A stretch of DNA of 64,000 bases from the NCBI GenBank assembly GCA_004282745.1, contig SHMT01000024.1:1-64000 (forward strand), read 5' to 3'. This document shows positions 26,722 to 33,367 of this stretch, piece by piece. The DNA comes from Candidatus Scalindua sp. SCAELEC01 (lineage in GTDB: Bacteria; Planctomycetota; Brocadiia; Brocadiales; Scalinduaceae). The number at the start of each line of letters is the position of its first letter. Position 1 is the stretch's first letter. Under the pieces are notes generated by a model. That model worked only from the letters and a program-made list of their open reading frames with translations, did not search any database and had not been told where the DNA came from. The position numbers and the translations under genes are program-made.

Positions 26722-26767
26722 TAAGGGCCCAGGAAAGAATAACTTGTTGTTCTTTCCTGCACCCTAA
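26722..26767 (-). repeat. Family A minimal copy, possible terminator
   Basis: Only the two inverted ends of family A remain here, joined by about 10 bases (AGGGTGCAGGAAAGAA ... TTCTTTCCTGGGCCC). It starts seven bases after the stop of the GGDEF-EAL gene and would form a stable hairpin, so it may act as its terminator. Confidence 0.65.
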
Positions 26768-26773
26768 GGGTCG

Positions 26774-28987
26774 TCATGCGTATTGAATCTTAACCTCTTG
26801 ATTTATGGCTTCGGACGTAACACTCGGAGCGGATATATAATAGCCCTGAGCATAATCCACACCAAGTGTTCTCAACAACCTTAATACTTCCGCATTCTTT
26901 ACAAACTCCGCAATGGTCTGTTTTTTTAATCCTGAGGCAACCTCGACCATTGCCTTAACAAGATGCTGGTCTACAGAATTGCAAGACAAGTCACTGATGA
27001 AACTCCCATCAATTTTCAAGTAGTCTACTGGCAAATGCTTTAGATAACTAAAGGTAGAAAAGCCCACACCAAAGTCATCGAGCGCAAAACGACAACCAAT
27101 TTCCTTAAGAGTATTAATAAAATTATTTGCCTCAGTGAAATTTTCTATTATGGCACTTTCAGTGATTTCAAATACGAGGTATTGCTGATTAATGCCACTC
27201 CTTGTCAGCTCTTCCTTGATCATGGGGAGTAATTCAGAATCGGTAAAGGCCTTACCCGATACATTTACCGTTACCTGTAATCTTCTCCTGTCCAGTGCAT
27301 ATTCTGCTATCAGTTGAATGGCACGGCAAATTACCCAGCGGTCAATACTATGAATATGGCCGAACTGTTCCGCTAAAGGAAAAAAGTCTTTCGGTAAAAT
27401 ATGTTCTCCTTTTTCTCCAACCATGCGTAGCAACACTTCATACCCATACAATATTTTCTTACTGATATCTATTATCGGCTGTAGATACAAAACAAATTTA
27501 TTCTGTGCAAGTGCATCTCTCATACTTGTGTCCCAGTTTTGCTGTGACTCAAGCAGCATCTTATCCGCATTTGAAAAAAGACACACTTTATTTCTTCCCT
27601 GTTGTTTTGCCTTATACATTGCCCTATCTGCATAGGAAAGCAACGTATCAATGTCAGATCCATATTCCGGGAATAAGACGATACCAATGCTTGCCGTTAA
27701 GCAGAGTGATTTGTTTTCAAGTAAAGGAATATATTCTCGAACTATTCCAAGGATGTGTTGAGATATTGACTGGGCCTCTTCTGCCCCAGCAAAGGGAAGT
27801 ATTATGGCAAACTCATCGCCACCTAATCTCGCAAGGGTGTCCGTTTCTCTAATGTTGTTCTTGAGAACACCAGCCAATTTCACAAGAAGTTCGTCTCCTT
27901 TCAGATGACCGTAGGTATCATTATAATACTTGAAGTTATCCAGATCTAAAAACAGAAGCGCTCCCGTCGTATGATAACGTTTTGACTGGACCAAACAACG
28001 CCCTAATTCTTCATGAAAACGACGGCGGTTATAGAGATTTGTTAATGGATCGTGATCTGCCAGAAATATCAGTTGTACCTCAAAACGTTTTCTCTCAGTA
28101 ATATCCTCCTTCACTCCAAGATAGTGGGAAGTCATTTTCATTGAGTTTTTGATAGGCAAAATGTGTGCATGTTCCCAATACAATTCACCGTCTTTTTTCT
28201 TATTGTGGAATTCCCCTTCCCACTCTCCCCCTTTTGCAATAGTCTTCCATAAGTCCTCATATACATCGGGAGTTATCGTACCCGATTTTAATATACGAGG
28301 ATTTTTCCCTATAACTTCTTGCGAAGTATATCCTGTTAATTGTGAAAATTTATTGTTTACATATTCGATGTTACCGTTGATGTCAGTAATAATGACTATG
28401 CTTGGGCTCTGTTCTACCGCTTGAGATAAATTTCGAAGTTTTTCCTGAACCTGTTTCCACTGTGTAATGTCACTTATAATGGTATGAAGTTGTTTGAAAT
28501 CCCCTTCACTGTCTCGAACTGCTATACTTTCAAGTCGAGCGCAAAATTGAACGTTGTCATTTTTCTTAAAAGTCAATTCACATGCTTCACGTTTTTTTGT
28601 TTCAAAAGCCCGTTCCCTGTGCCGGTAATAAATATCCTGCTCTTCCCTCCTCATAAAGCTTGTGAGATGCTTTTTCATTAAAACGCCTCGCTCCAAGCCC
28701 AGCATGGTCGCCCCTGTCAGGTTCACTTCCAGAATTAACCCTTTTTCACCAATGGTAAAATATCCAACGGGTGCAAAGTCATAGAGCCTAACGTATTTTT
28801 GCCGAGATTCTTCTATCTGTACCTGGGCCTTTCGAAGCTCTTCATTCTGCATTTCCAGTTGAGTTTGATACACTTGAAGTTCGTGTGACAATTTACCAAC
28901 TTCTTCATTTGGCAACTTCTGTTTTGGCGCTGTCTTGGAACGTATCATTGCTTCCGCTTTCCGGCGTAAGTTAGGGTCTTTTTTCAT
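26774..28987 (-). CDS. PAS-PAS-GGDEF-EAL cyclic-di-GMP protein
   Basis: A helical N-terminus (HELQVYQTQLEMQNEELRKA) leads into a PAS domain (about 60-185) with YDFAPVGYFTI, a second PAS (about 190-310), a GGDEF domain with an intact active site near residue 389 (RLGGDEFAI) and the inhibitory-site motif RETD exactly five residues before it, and an EAL domain. The EAL signature is YEVLLRM, with NVSG, EITES, DDFGVGFST and KIDG, so key metal-binding residues appear retained. It could both make and break down cyclic-di-GMP. Its first 185 residues are clearly related to those of the sigma54 activator at 33.4-35.6 kb. PilZ proteins nearby could be receptors for the product. Confidence 0.94.
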   Translation of the reverse strand: MKKDPNLRRKAEAMIRSKTAPKQKLPNEEVGKLSHELQVYQTQLEMQNEELRKAQVQIEESRQKYVRLYDFAPVGYFTIGEKGLILEVNLTGATMLGLERGVLMKKHLTSFMRREEQDIYYRHRERAFETKKREACELTFKKNDNVQFCARLESIAVRDSEGDFKQLHTIISDITQWKQVQEKLRNLSQAVEQSPSIVIITDINGNIEYVNNKFSQLTGYTSQEVIGKNPRILKSGTITPDVYEDLWKTIAKGGEWEGEFHNKKKDGELYWEHAHILPIKNSMKMTSHYLGVKEDITERKRFEVQLIFLADHDPLTNLYNRRRFHEELGRCLVQSKRYHTTGALLFLDLDNFKYYNDTYGHLKGDELLVKLAGVLKNNIRETDTLARLGGDEFAIILPFAGAEEAQSISQHILGIVREYIPLLENKSLCLTASIGIVLFPEYGSDIDTLLSYADRAMYKAKQQGRNKVCLFSNADKMLLESQQNWDTSMRDALAQNKFVLYLQPIIDISKKILYGYEVLLRMVGEKGEHILPKDFFPLAEQFGHIHSIDRWVICRAIQLIAEYALDRRRLQVTVNVSGKAFTDSELLPMIKEELTRSGINQQYLVFEITESAIIENFTEANNFINTLKEIGCRFALDDFGVGFSTFSYLKHLPVDYLKIDGSFISDLSCNSVDQHLVKAMVEVASGLKKQTIAEFVKNAEVLRLLRTLGVDYAQGYYISAPSVTSEAINQEVKIQYA

Positions 28988-29172
28988 ATTTTCTGACTCT
29001 TCGTTTCTCTCTCTCCAGCTAAACTACTCAAAAGTGATAACGTTTTACATCAACGTTTTCCGGTAAACAACAGAAAATTTGGCGTGTAAGAAACTTGGAA
29101 GTATTATTTGGGGACACGGACCTATTCTTGTGGTGTGTCTACATAAACATACAGAAAACGCTTTATCTATTT

Positions 29173-29318
29173 AGTGTTTGAACGAAAACCCTGTGTTTGA
29201 ATGAAAAGTGCCTAGGTACAAGGCGCGTAATAATTTCGTAACCGGAACGTACAATTGTACTTGAGGATTGCGAAATTATTGCAGCAACGCAGTAGATGGG
29301 TAGTTTTCGTCAAACACT
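29173..29318 (+). repeat. Family B repeat, copy 1
   Basis: 146 bp with inverted ends AGTGTTTGAACGAAAAC / GTTTTCGTCAAACACT and an internal palindrome around AATAATTTCG..CGAAATTATT. It is almost identical to the copy at 57787-57933 except for one missing T near the right end. Confidence 0.85.
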
Positions 29319-29502
29319 ATTTAAGCCGTTTGTGAATTGCCCTTAATGCAGATAGCTTTGTTAATATTCTCTGAAGCATATTATACTCATCCCATAGAGC
29401 TCCGCTACTTGGGTACTTACGTCCATGAGTACGCTCCAGGTACAAATCTATTATGCGACCGATATGTGCATAGTTTTGATATAACCACATGCTTCCATTC
29501 AA
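29317..29502 (-). CDS. Hypothetical protein, 61 aa, inside the family B unit
   Basis: The protein MNGSMWLYQNYAHIGRII..RAIHKRLK is not recognised. It is basic and probably helical. It lies 41 bases downstream of the HTH gene on the same strand, suggesting co-transcription. Its stop codon falls on the last bases of the flanking family B repeat, so the repeat may have truncated a longer gene. It may be the second half of a split regulator or a transposase fragment. Confidence 0.4.
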   Translation of the reverse strand: MNGSMWLYQNYAHIGRIIDLYLERTHGRKYPSSGALWDEYNMLQRILTKLSALRAIHKRLK

Positions 29503-29543
29503 GCCCTATTTATTGAATACTCATAATGATGAACATCAATGAA

Positions 29544-29723
29544 TCATGCTCCTCTTTCAAAGTAATGTGCCATTTCTTGAACATCAAATTGATCGTACAT
29601 TCTCCAGCCTCGATAATTTCTCTTAGCTTTTTTTACCTTCCTTGCTTTTTCCCACCTCTTTATTGTTCTTGGAGTAATTCCTAACCTTTTTGCTACTTCT
29701 GTGATCGTTACCATTTTATGCAT
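29544..29723 (-). CDS. MerR-like / excisionase-type HTH protein, 59 aa
   Basis: The protein starts MHKMVTITEVAKRLGIT and continues PRTIKRWEKARK..NYRGWRMY, the winged helix-turn-helix of MerR-type DNA-binding domains, followed by FDVQEMAHYF. There is no effector domain, so it resembles excisionase-like or the HTH parts of resolvase-associated proteins. AAGGAGG lies nine bases before the ATG, strongly supporting translation. It sits between two family B repeats, and could regulate or assist movement of the unit. Confidence 0.75.
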   Translation of the reverse strand: MHKMVTITEVAKRLGITPRTIKRWEKARKVKKAKRNYRGWRMYDQFDVQEMAHYFERGA

Positions 29724-29760
29724 GAGTAAAGACCTCCTTCCATACCTTCTCTTCTTAAGT

Positions 29761-29907
29761 AGTGTTTGAACGAAAACTGCTCAGGTACAAGACGTGTAAT
29801 AATTGAGTAACCAGAACGTACTCAAGTACTTGAGGATTACGAAATTATTGCAGCAACGCAGTAGATGGGTAGTTTTCGTTCAAACACAGGGTTTTCGTTC
29901 AAACACT
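29761..29907 (+). repeat. Family B repeat, copy 2
   Basis: It is in the same orientation as copy 1 but more diverged inside. Its right end is doubled (two successive GTTTTCGTTCAAACAC blocks), mirroring the doubled left end of copy 1. Confidence 0.85.
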
Positions 29908-29969
29908 AAGTAACATAGCTCACAAGACATATGTGATGATCAAATTCAGTTAAACCATCAAAGCTGCTG

Positions 29970-30152
29970 TATACTCATCGCAAATTGGTTTTCGGTTTTC
30001 AGAACCCGATTTCACCAGACCTTTAGATCTTTCTCAATCACAATATCCTCGCCTTGATAGCACCAAGGCTCTGGTTTTGTTCAATCGAAAAATCAAAATT
30101 TCAGGCAAACTCTTGCCCAGAAATTCCAAAAATCAATTCGCGATGAGTATAT
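29970..30152. repeat. Family C repeat, copy 2
   Basis: Inverted ends TATACTCATCGC ... GCGATGAGTATA, interior as in the copy at 10310-10493 (GGTTTTCAGAACCCGATTTC; CTCTGGTTTTGTTCAATCG). With the family B unit it fills the gap between the GGDEF-EAL and PilZ genes. Confidence 0.8.
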
Positions 30153-30206
30153 ATACTTAAAAATGCCCCTGCCAATCCAGATGATAAAAGCGTGATAGCG
30201 GTTACC

Positions 30207-30590
30207 TCATTCACAACGAGAAAATTCGATAGAATCATAGATAATCTCAAGTCTTTCATCAAATCGCACTGCAACACCCCAAACCTTTTTGTGTAAGCTG
30301 CTGCCTATGGGAGTTTTTCTAATAACTTTGCCGCTTCCACTGAGCCTAATGGTTCTCAGGGGAAACATAGTCGATGTAGTCTCTGCCACTATTTCAAAAG
30401 TCACGCTCTTTCCAAGACAAAACCCCTTACTATATTCCGTAACTATCTCAAAATAGACTCCAGCAGAACTTATGTTCTTAGATTTAACTTTCTGGTTTGG
30501 CAATAGTATGAATAGTGAAAGTTCTAATCTTCCCTGGAGACGCCTCTCTAAGCCTTTCACATTGTTTGACCTCATAGTTTTTTCAATCAT
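30207..30590 (-). CDS. PilZ domain protein
   Basis: The 127-residue protein is a single PilZ domain, the common receptor fold for cyclic-di-GMP. It has RRLQGR (the RxxxR motif, about residue 16) and KNISSAGVYFE, where the usual D-x-S-x-x-G has Asn in place of Asp. It ends with WGVAVRFDERLEII. It is clearly related to the PilZ protein at 55.8-56.2 kb. Position beside a GGDEF-EAL gene suggests it reads a local cyclic-di-GMP signal, although the Asn substitution could weaken binding. Confidence 0.85.
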   Translation of the reverse strand: MIEKTMRSNNVKGLERRLQGRLELSLFILLPNQKVKSKNISSAGVYFEIVTEYSKGFCLGKSVTFEIVAETTSTMFPLRTIRLSGSGKVIRKTPIGSSLHKKVWGVAVRFDERLEIIYDSIEFSRCE

Positions 30591-30652
30591 AGCTCATGAT
30601 GTAGACAAAAGTTACAACGTCTTAATAATATTAAAAAAAACATCCGCTACCC

Positions 30653-31087
30653 TCAAAATATACTCAGAAAGTTCGACCATTCCGGCCATTTCTCACGAGT
30701 ATCACCATGGCATGTAATGCATTCAAATCTCTTCTGGTTTCCCTCGATACCCCCCTTTACTGCATATTCATCGCTGTTTTTTAGAGACACAAGCGTCCAA
30801 TCACGCTGCTTCACTGCATGCAAAATACCAGCCTCTGACCCGATATCGACTACTCCGTTTCCCATAGGCTTAGTATGAGACAGAGGCCCATATGACATTC
30901 CACTCTTTGGAATAGTTTCAGATAGCACTTCCCTGCTTTCCTCCCATAATGAGTCACTTTTATGGCAAACAAAGAAACCTGGGGAAACAAGGCTCGTCGT
31001 TGCCATTACAAAAATTATTATGTAACTGAAATTATTTATGATTGAAATAAACCGTTTTAGCCGATTTTTTTCCACGTATCCTCTCAC
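30653..31087 (-). CDS. Exported monohaem cytochrome-like protein
   Basis: A hydrophobic N-terminal segment (about residues 14-38, ISIINNFSYIIIFVMATTSL) is a likely signal peptide or anchor. Near the C-terminus is a single CITCHGD haem c attachment motif, with a methionine-rich middle region (SGMSYGPLSHTKPMG) that could give an axial ligand. Covalent haem would place it outside the cytoplasm. The start is GTG with no clear ribosome binding site. Only about 17 residues follow the haem motif, so it may be shortened. I do not recognise the specific family. Confidence 0.6.
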   Translation of the reverse strand: MRGYVEKNRLKRFISIINNFSYIIIFVMATTSLVSPGFFVCHKSDSLWEESREVLSETIPKSGMSYGPLSHTKPMGNGVVDIGSEAGILHAVKQRDWTLVSLKNSDEYAVKGGIEGNQKRFECITCHGDTREKWPEWSNFLSIF

Positions 31088-31168
31088 GGTAAATACCGAT
31101 CTGTAAAATAAGACATTCTCCCCTGCTTTCCCCTGCCACTAGTACCTATTACGCTCGCTCATAACCCT

Positions 31169-31585
31169 TCATAAAATTGGAACCGTCTTACGGCTCAGTG
31201 CCGTGCGAACACTCTGTAGGAGGATTTCTCGTTCTATAGGTTTGGACAGATAATCGTAAGCACCCATCCGTCTGGCTTCGGTCTCAGCCTTGATATTGGG
31301 AGCTGCAGTGTGTAAAATTACCGGACAGGAGAGATCTTTTTTTCTCACCTCTTTCATGACATCGATTCCTGTTTTATCTCCCAGATCAATATCCGTAAGC
31401 ACTAGATTGAAATCTATTCTGGTCATCTTTTCCATTGCACCAAAATAGCTGCAAGCAGTAGAGACATCATAGCCCTCACGTGAAAGGAGCATTTCAAGCG
31501 CAGTTAAAATAAATCCCATGTCATCAACTACAAGTATCTTACCCTTCAATCTAACCCTCTTATTACCCTTATTAGGCCTCATCAT
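31169..31585 (-). CDS. Stand-alone response regulator receiver
   Basis: The protein is a single receiver domain: ILVVDD near residue 18, phospho-aspartate in VLTDIDLG, the conserved Thr/Ser position in ILHTAAPN and the lysine in LSKPIE. It has no output domain, so it probably works by protein contacts in a phosphorelay, for example with a kinase encoded elsewhere. It shares the unusual ILHTA / IIHTA switch segment with the receiver at 32.2-32.6 kb. Confidence 0.9.
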   Translation of the reverse strand: MMRPNKGNKRVRLKGKILVVDDMGFILTALEMLLSREGYDVSTACSYFGAMEKMTRIDFNLVLTDIDLGDKTGIDVMKEVRKKDLSCPVILHTAAPNIKAETEARRMGAYDYLSKPIEREILLQSVRTALSRKTVPIL

Positions 31586-31677
31586 GGTGTCCCTTTCATC
31601 TCTAATCTCGATTTATACATTTTGAATTCCTCTTCTCACAGCCTCTTTCTGGAAACCTCAAGCTTACATAATTGCTG

Positions 31678-31875
31678 TCAAACCTGTCTTACATTCATTA
31701 AATCACATTTCACACATATACGATTGTAAGGTCCCACACTGGGAAATTCCTTTCCACATTTCAAGCATGTTCTCTTCTCTTCCCATCTATTCACCACCGT
31801 TGTAAAATTATCAGGTTTGTACTTTTCCCCTTGTTTTTCGCTATTCACATCTGAATTGTTATAAGTATTTCTCAT
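31678..31875 (-). CDS. Small zinc-ribbon protein
   Basis: The 65-residue protein ends in CLKCGKEFPSVGPYNRICVKC, two Cys pairs that form a zinc ribbon; the F-x-S-x-G-P-x-N-R core is a widespread small-protein motif of unknown role. The N-terminal half is polar and probably disordered. GAGGAGGGG before the ATG supports translation. It lies among receiver genes, so a regulatory role is possible but unproven. Confidence 0.75.
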   Translation of the reverse strand: MRNTYNNSDVNSEKQGEKYKPDNFTTVVNRWEEKRTCLKCGKEFPSVGPYNRICVKCDLMNVRQV

Positions 31876-31978
31876 TTATCACCCCTCCTCATTAAAAGCA
31901 GTCCTAACCTATCAGTCAATCTCCAGACCACTAGCCGGATTATTATTAACCATAATTATTCAGATTTTGGTAAAGATG

Positions 31979-32003
31979 GGAGGATTTGAGGAAATCCGCC
32001 TCC
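31979..32003 (-). terminator. Candidate hairpin terminator
   Basis: On the minus strand GGAGGCGGATTT and AAATCCTCC pair around CCTC (with a small bulge), just after the stop of the 73-residue gene. The following T-run is weak, so this is tentative. Confidence 0.35.
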
Positions 32004-32009
32004 TCGTTG

Positions 32010-32231
32010 TTACTCATTATATCGGTAAATGAGATTGTCATTTAGTATCAGTTCGGCCATAATCTGCGCCTCATTACAAAGCAGCTCATAGTTATCTCTT
32101 GTTTTCCACTCTCCTATTGATCCATTAATGGTTTCGTGTGCAGAAGCAAATTCTCCGTTACGGACATCCTCATTAATCATCCGTGCTAAACCTGACACCT
32201 GAAACTTTCGAAATTTATCCACTGGTTTCAT
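32010..32231 (-). CDS. Hypothetical protein, 73 aa, paired with a receiver
   Basis: I do not recognise this protein. It is helical, starting MKPVDKFRKFQVSGLARMIN and ending LNDNLIYRYNE. A good ribosome binding site (AGGGGGG, eight bases before ATG) and a 14-base gap to the upstream receiver gene indicate co-translation from one mRNA. It may be a small partner of that receiver. Confidence 0.6.
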   Translation of the reverse strand: MKPVDKFRKFQVSGLARMINEDVRNGEFASAHETINGSIGEWKTRDNYELLCNEAQIMAELILNDNLIYRYNE

Positions 32232-32245
32232 TGTTTGACCCCCTA

Positions 32246-32644
32246 TTAAAATATGTTTGTATTTATAACTTCATTTAGTGCGAAAGCAGATTCCTCTGTG
32301 ATCAACGCTTCTATTTTACTCTTTAATTCGGTTAAATCTGGGGATTTGACAATATACGCATTTACCGCCCATGACAAAAATGTATCCCTATGGCTACCAT
32401 GAGCAGTGTGAATAATAATTGGATTTCTTTTGCTCTTACCGATAATCCTGCCTATTGCTCCAAGGCTCTCCATATCTGGTCTGTTTATGTCCATTATAAT
32501 AATATCTGGATGCAGCCATTGAACTTTATCTAACGCCTCCTTGCCACTCGCTGCTGTTATGACTTCATTGCCAGCAAAATTCAATTCTTGCTCATAAAGT
32601 AAGCGCTGTTTTTTGCTGTCGTCTACGCACAGGATAGTAATCAC
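32246..32644 (-). CDS. Stand-alone response regulator receiver
   Basis: The receiver domain has ILCVDDSKKQR at the start, phospho-aspartate in IIIMDINRPDM, and IIHTAHGSH in the switch region. The lysine motif is VKSPDL rather than the usual KP, a mild deviation. I place the start at GTG 32644, which has AGGGGGT nine bases upstream; an upstream ATG at 32686 would add 14 residues not typical of the family. It is followed by the 73-residue gene in an apparent operon. Confidence 0.88.
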   Translation of the reverse strand: MITILCVDDSKKQRLLYEQELNFAGNEVITAASGKEALDKVQWLHPDIIIMDINRPDMESLGAIGRIIGKSKRNPIIIHTAHGSHRDTFLSWAVNAYIVKSPDLTELKSKIEALITEESAFALNEVINTNIF

Positions 32645-32781
32645 GTGTATGGACCCCCTTTCTTTTGACCAGGTTTGCATGGGCAAGTCAATCTATCAAC
32701 CATATCTTTCGTAAGGGAATTACGATTAAGCATTTGGTATCAAGTTATAATACCGGTACGAATTGATGAATATACATTGTT

Positions 32782-32926
32782 GTATACTCATCCCATAATG
32801 GTTTTCGGATAAAATCCGAGTTAAAATTGAGCGAGTATACCTTCACCAAGATTTTGTTTCCGGCCCGCCCGGCCTGTCAGCCATTCGGACGGGTAAAACC
32901 GAAAACCAAATCGGTTTTAGTATATC
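32782..32926. repeat. Family D repeat, copy 1
   Basis: It begins TATACTCATCCCATAATGG and ends CAAATCGGTTTTAGTATA, with TTTTCGGATAAAATCCGAG and ACCTTCACCAAGAT inside. Homologous to 46853-47023 and 53040-53172. It is shorter in the middle than copy 2. Confidence 0.8.
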
Positions 32927-33296
32927 ATCATCTTGGCAACATACGGTAATAAGCAATAAATATACCAAAGATGATATCTGGCTGCAGATAAAATCACTAT
33001 TGGGAAAAGGGTGTGTTATCATTTTGAATCTAAGGGAAAACGGTACCGTATGTTGGAAAGAAGGAAATGGATGGGTTGTATGAGAAGTAAAGATCGTAAT
33101 CGTATTCTAATTCCCACCTCATGAACAGGTTAAAGAATCAAAGAAGATTGTTTATCTGTGTAAATAGGACGAGAGGAGAATGGCAATAGTGAAAGTGAAG
33201 GGGTCGCCCTGAAAAGCATCAGGGGATAGGTAAATTATTTTCTATTTCTCTGATATGTTAGATATCAGTTTCACAAAGTGAAAGAAAGTATAGCCT
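32927..33296. other. Intergenic, nothing recognised
   Basis: No credible gene, RNA or known repeat is seen. Confidence 0.45.
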
Positions 33297-33332
33297 GCTA
33301 CACTTGTGTAAGTGGCTACACTTGTGTATGGT
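33297..33332. promoter_or_regulatory. Tandem 18-bp repeat, operator-like
   Basis: GCTACACTTGTGTA occurs twice with an 18-bp period. Each contains TACAC-TT-GTGTA, a short inverted repeat, as expected for a dimeric regulator's binding site. It lies 36 bases past the end of the sigma54 activator gene. Confidence 0.4.
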
Positions 33333-33367
33333 CTTTTACGCAAGTGATTGACTCGTATCTCCTTTAA

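Larger units (their letters stand above)
29173..29907. mobile_element. Composite unit: two family B repeats flanking two small genes
   Basis: The unit begins AGTGTTTGAACGAAAACC and ends with its inverted complement. Over 35 bp the two ends match at 34 positions. Each end carries a doubled terminus, and inside are two full family B copies in the same orientation (29173-29318 and 29761-29907). The 440 bp between them holds a MerR-like HTH gene and a 61-residue gene, both on the minus strand. This looks like a small composite mobile unit without its own transposase. No convincing target-site duplication was seen. Confidence 0.6.
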
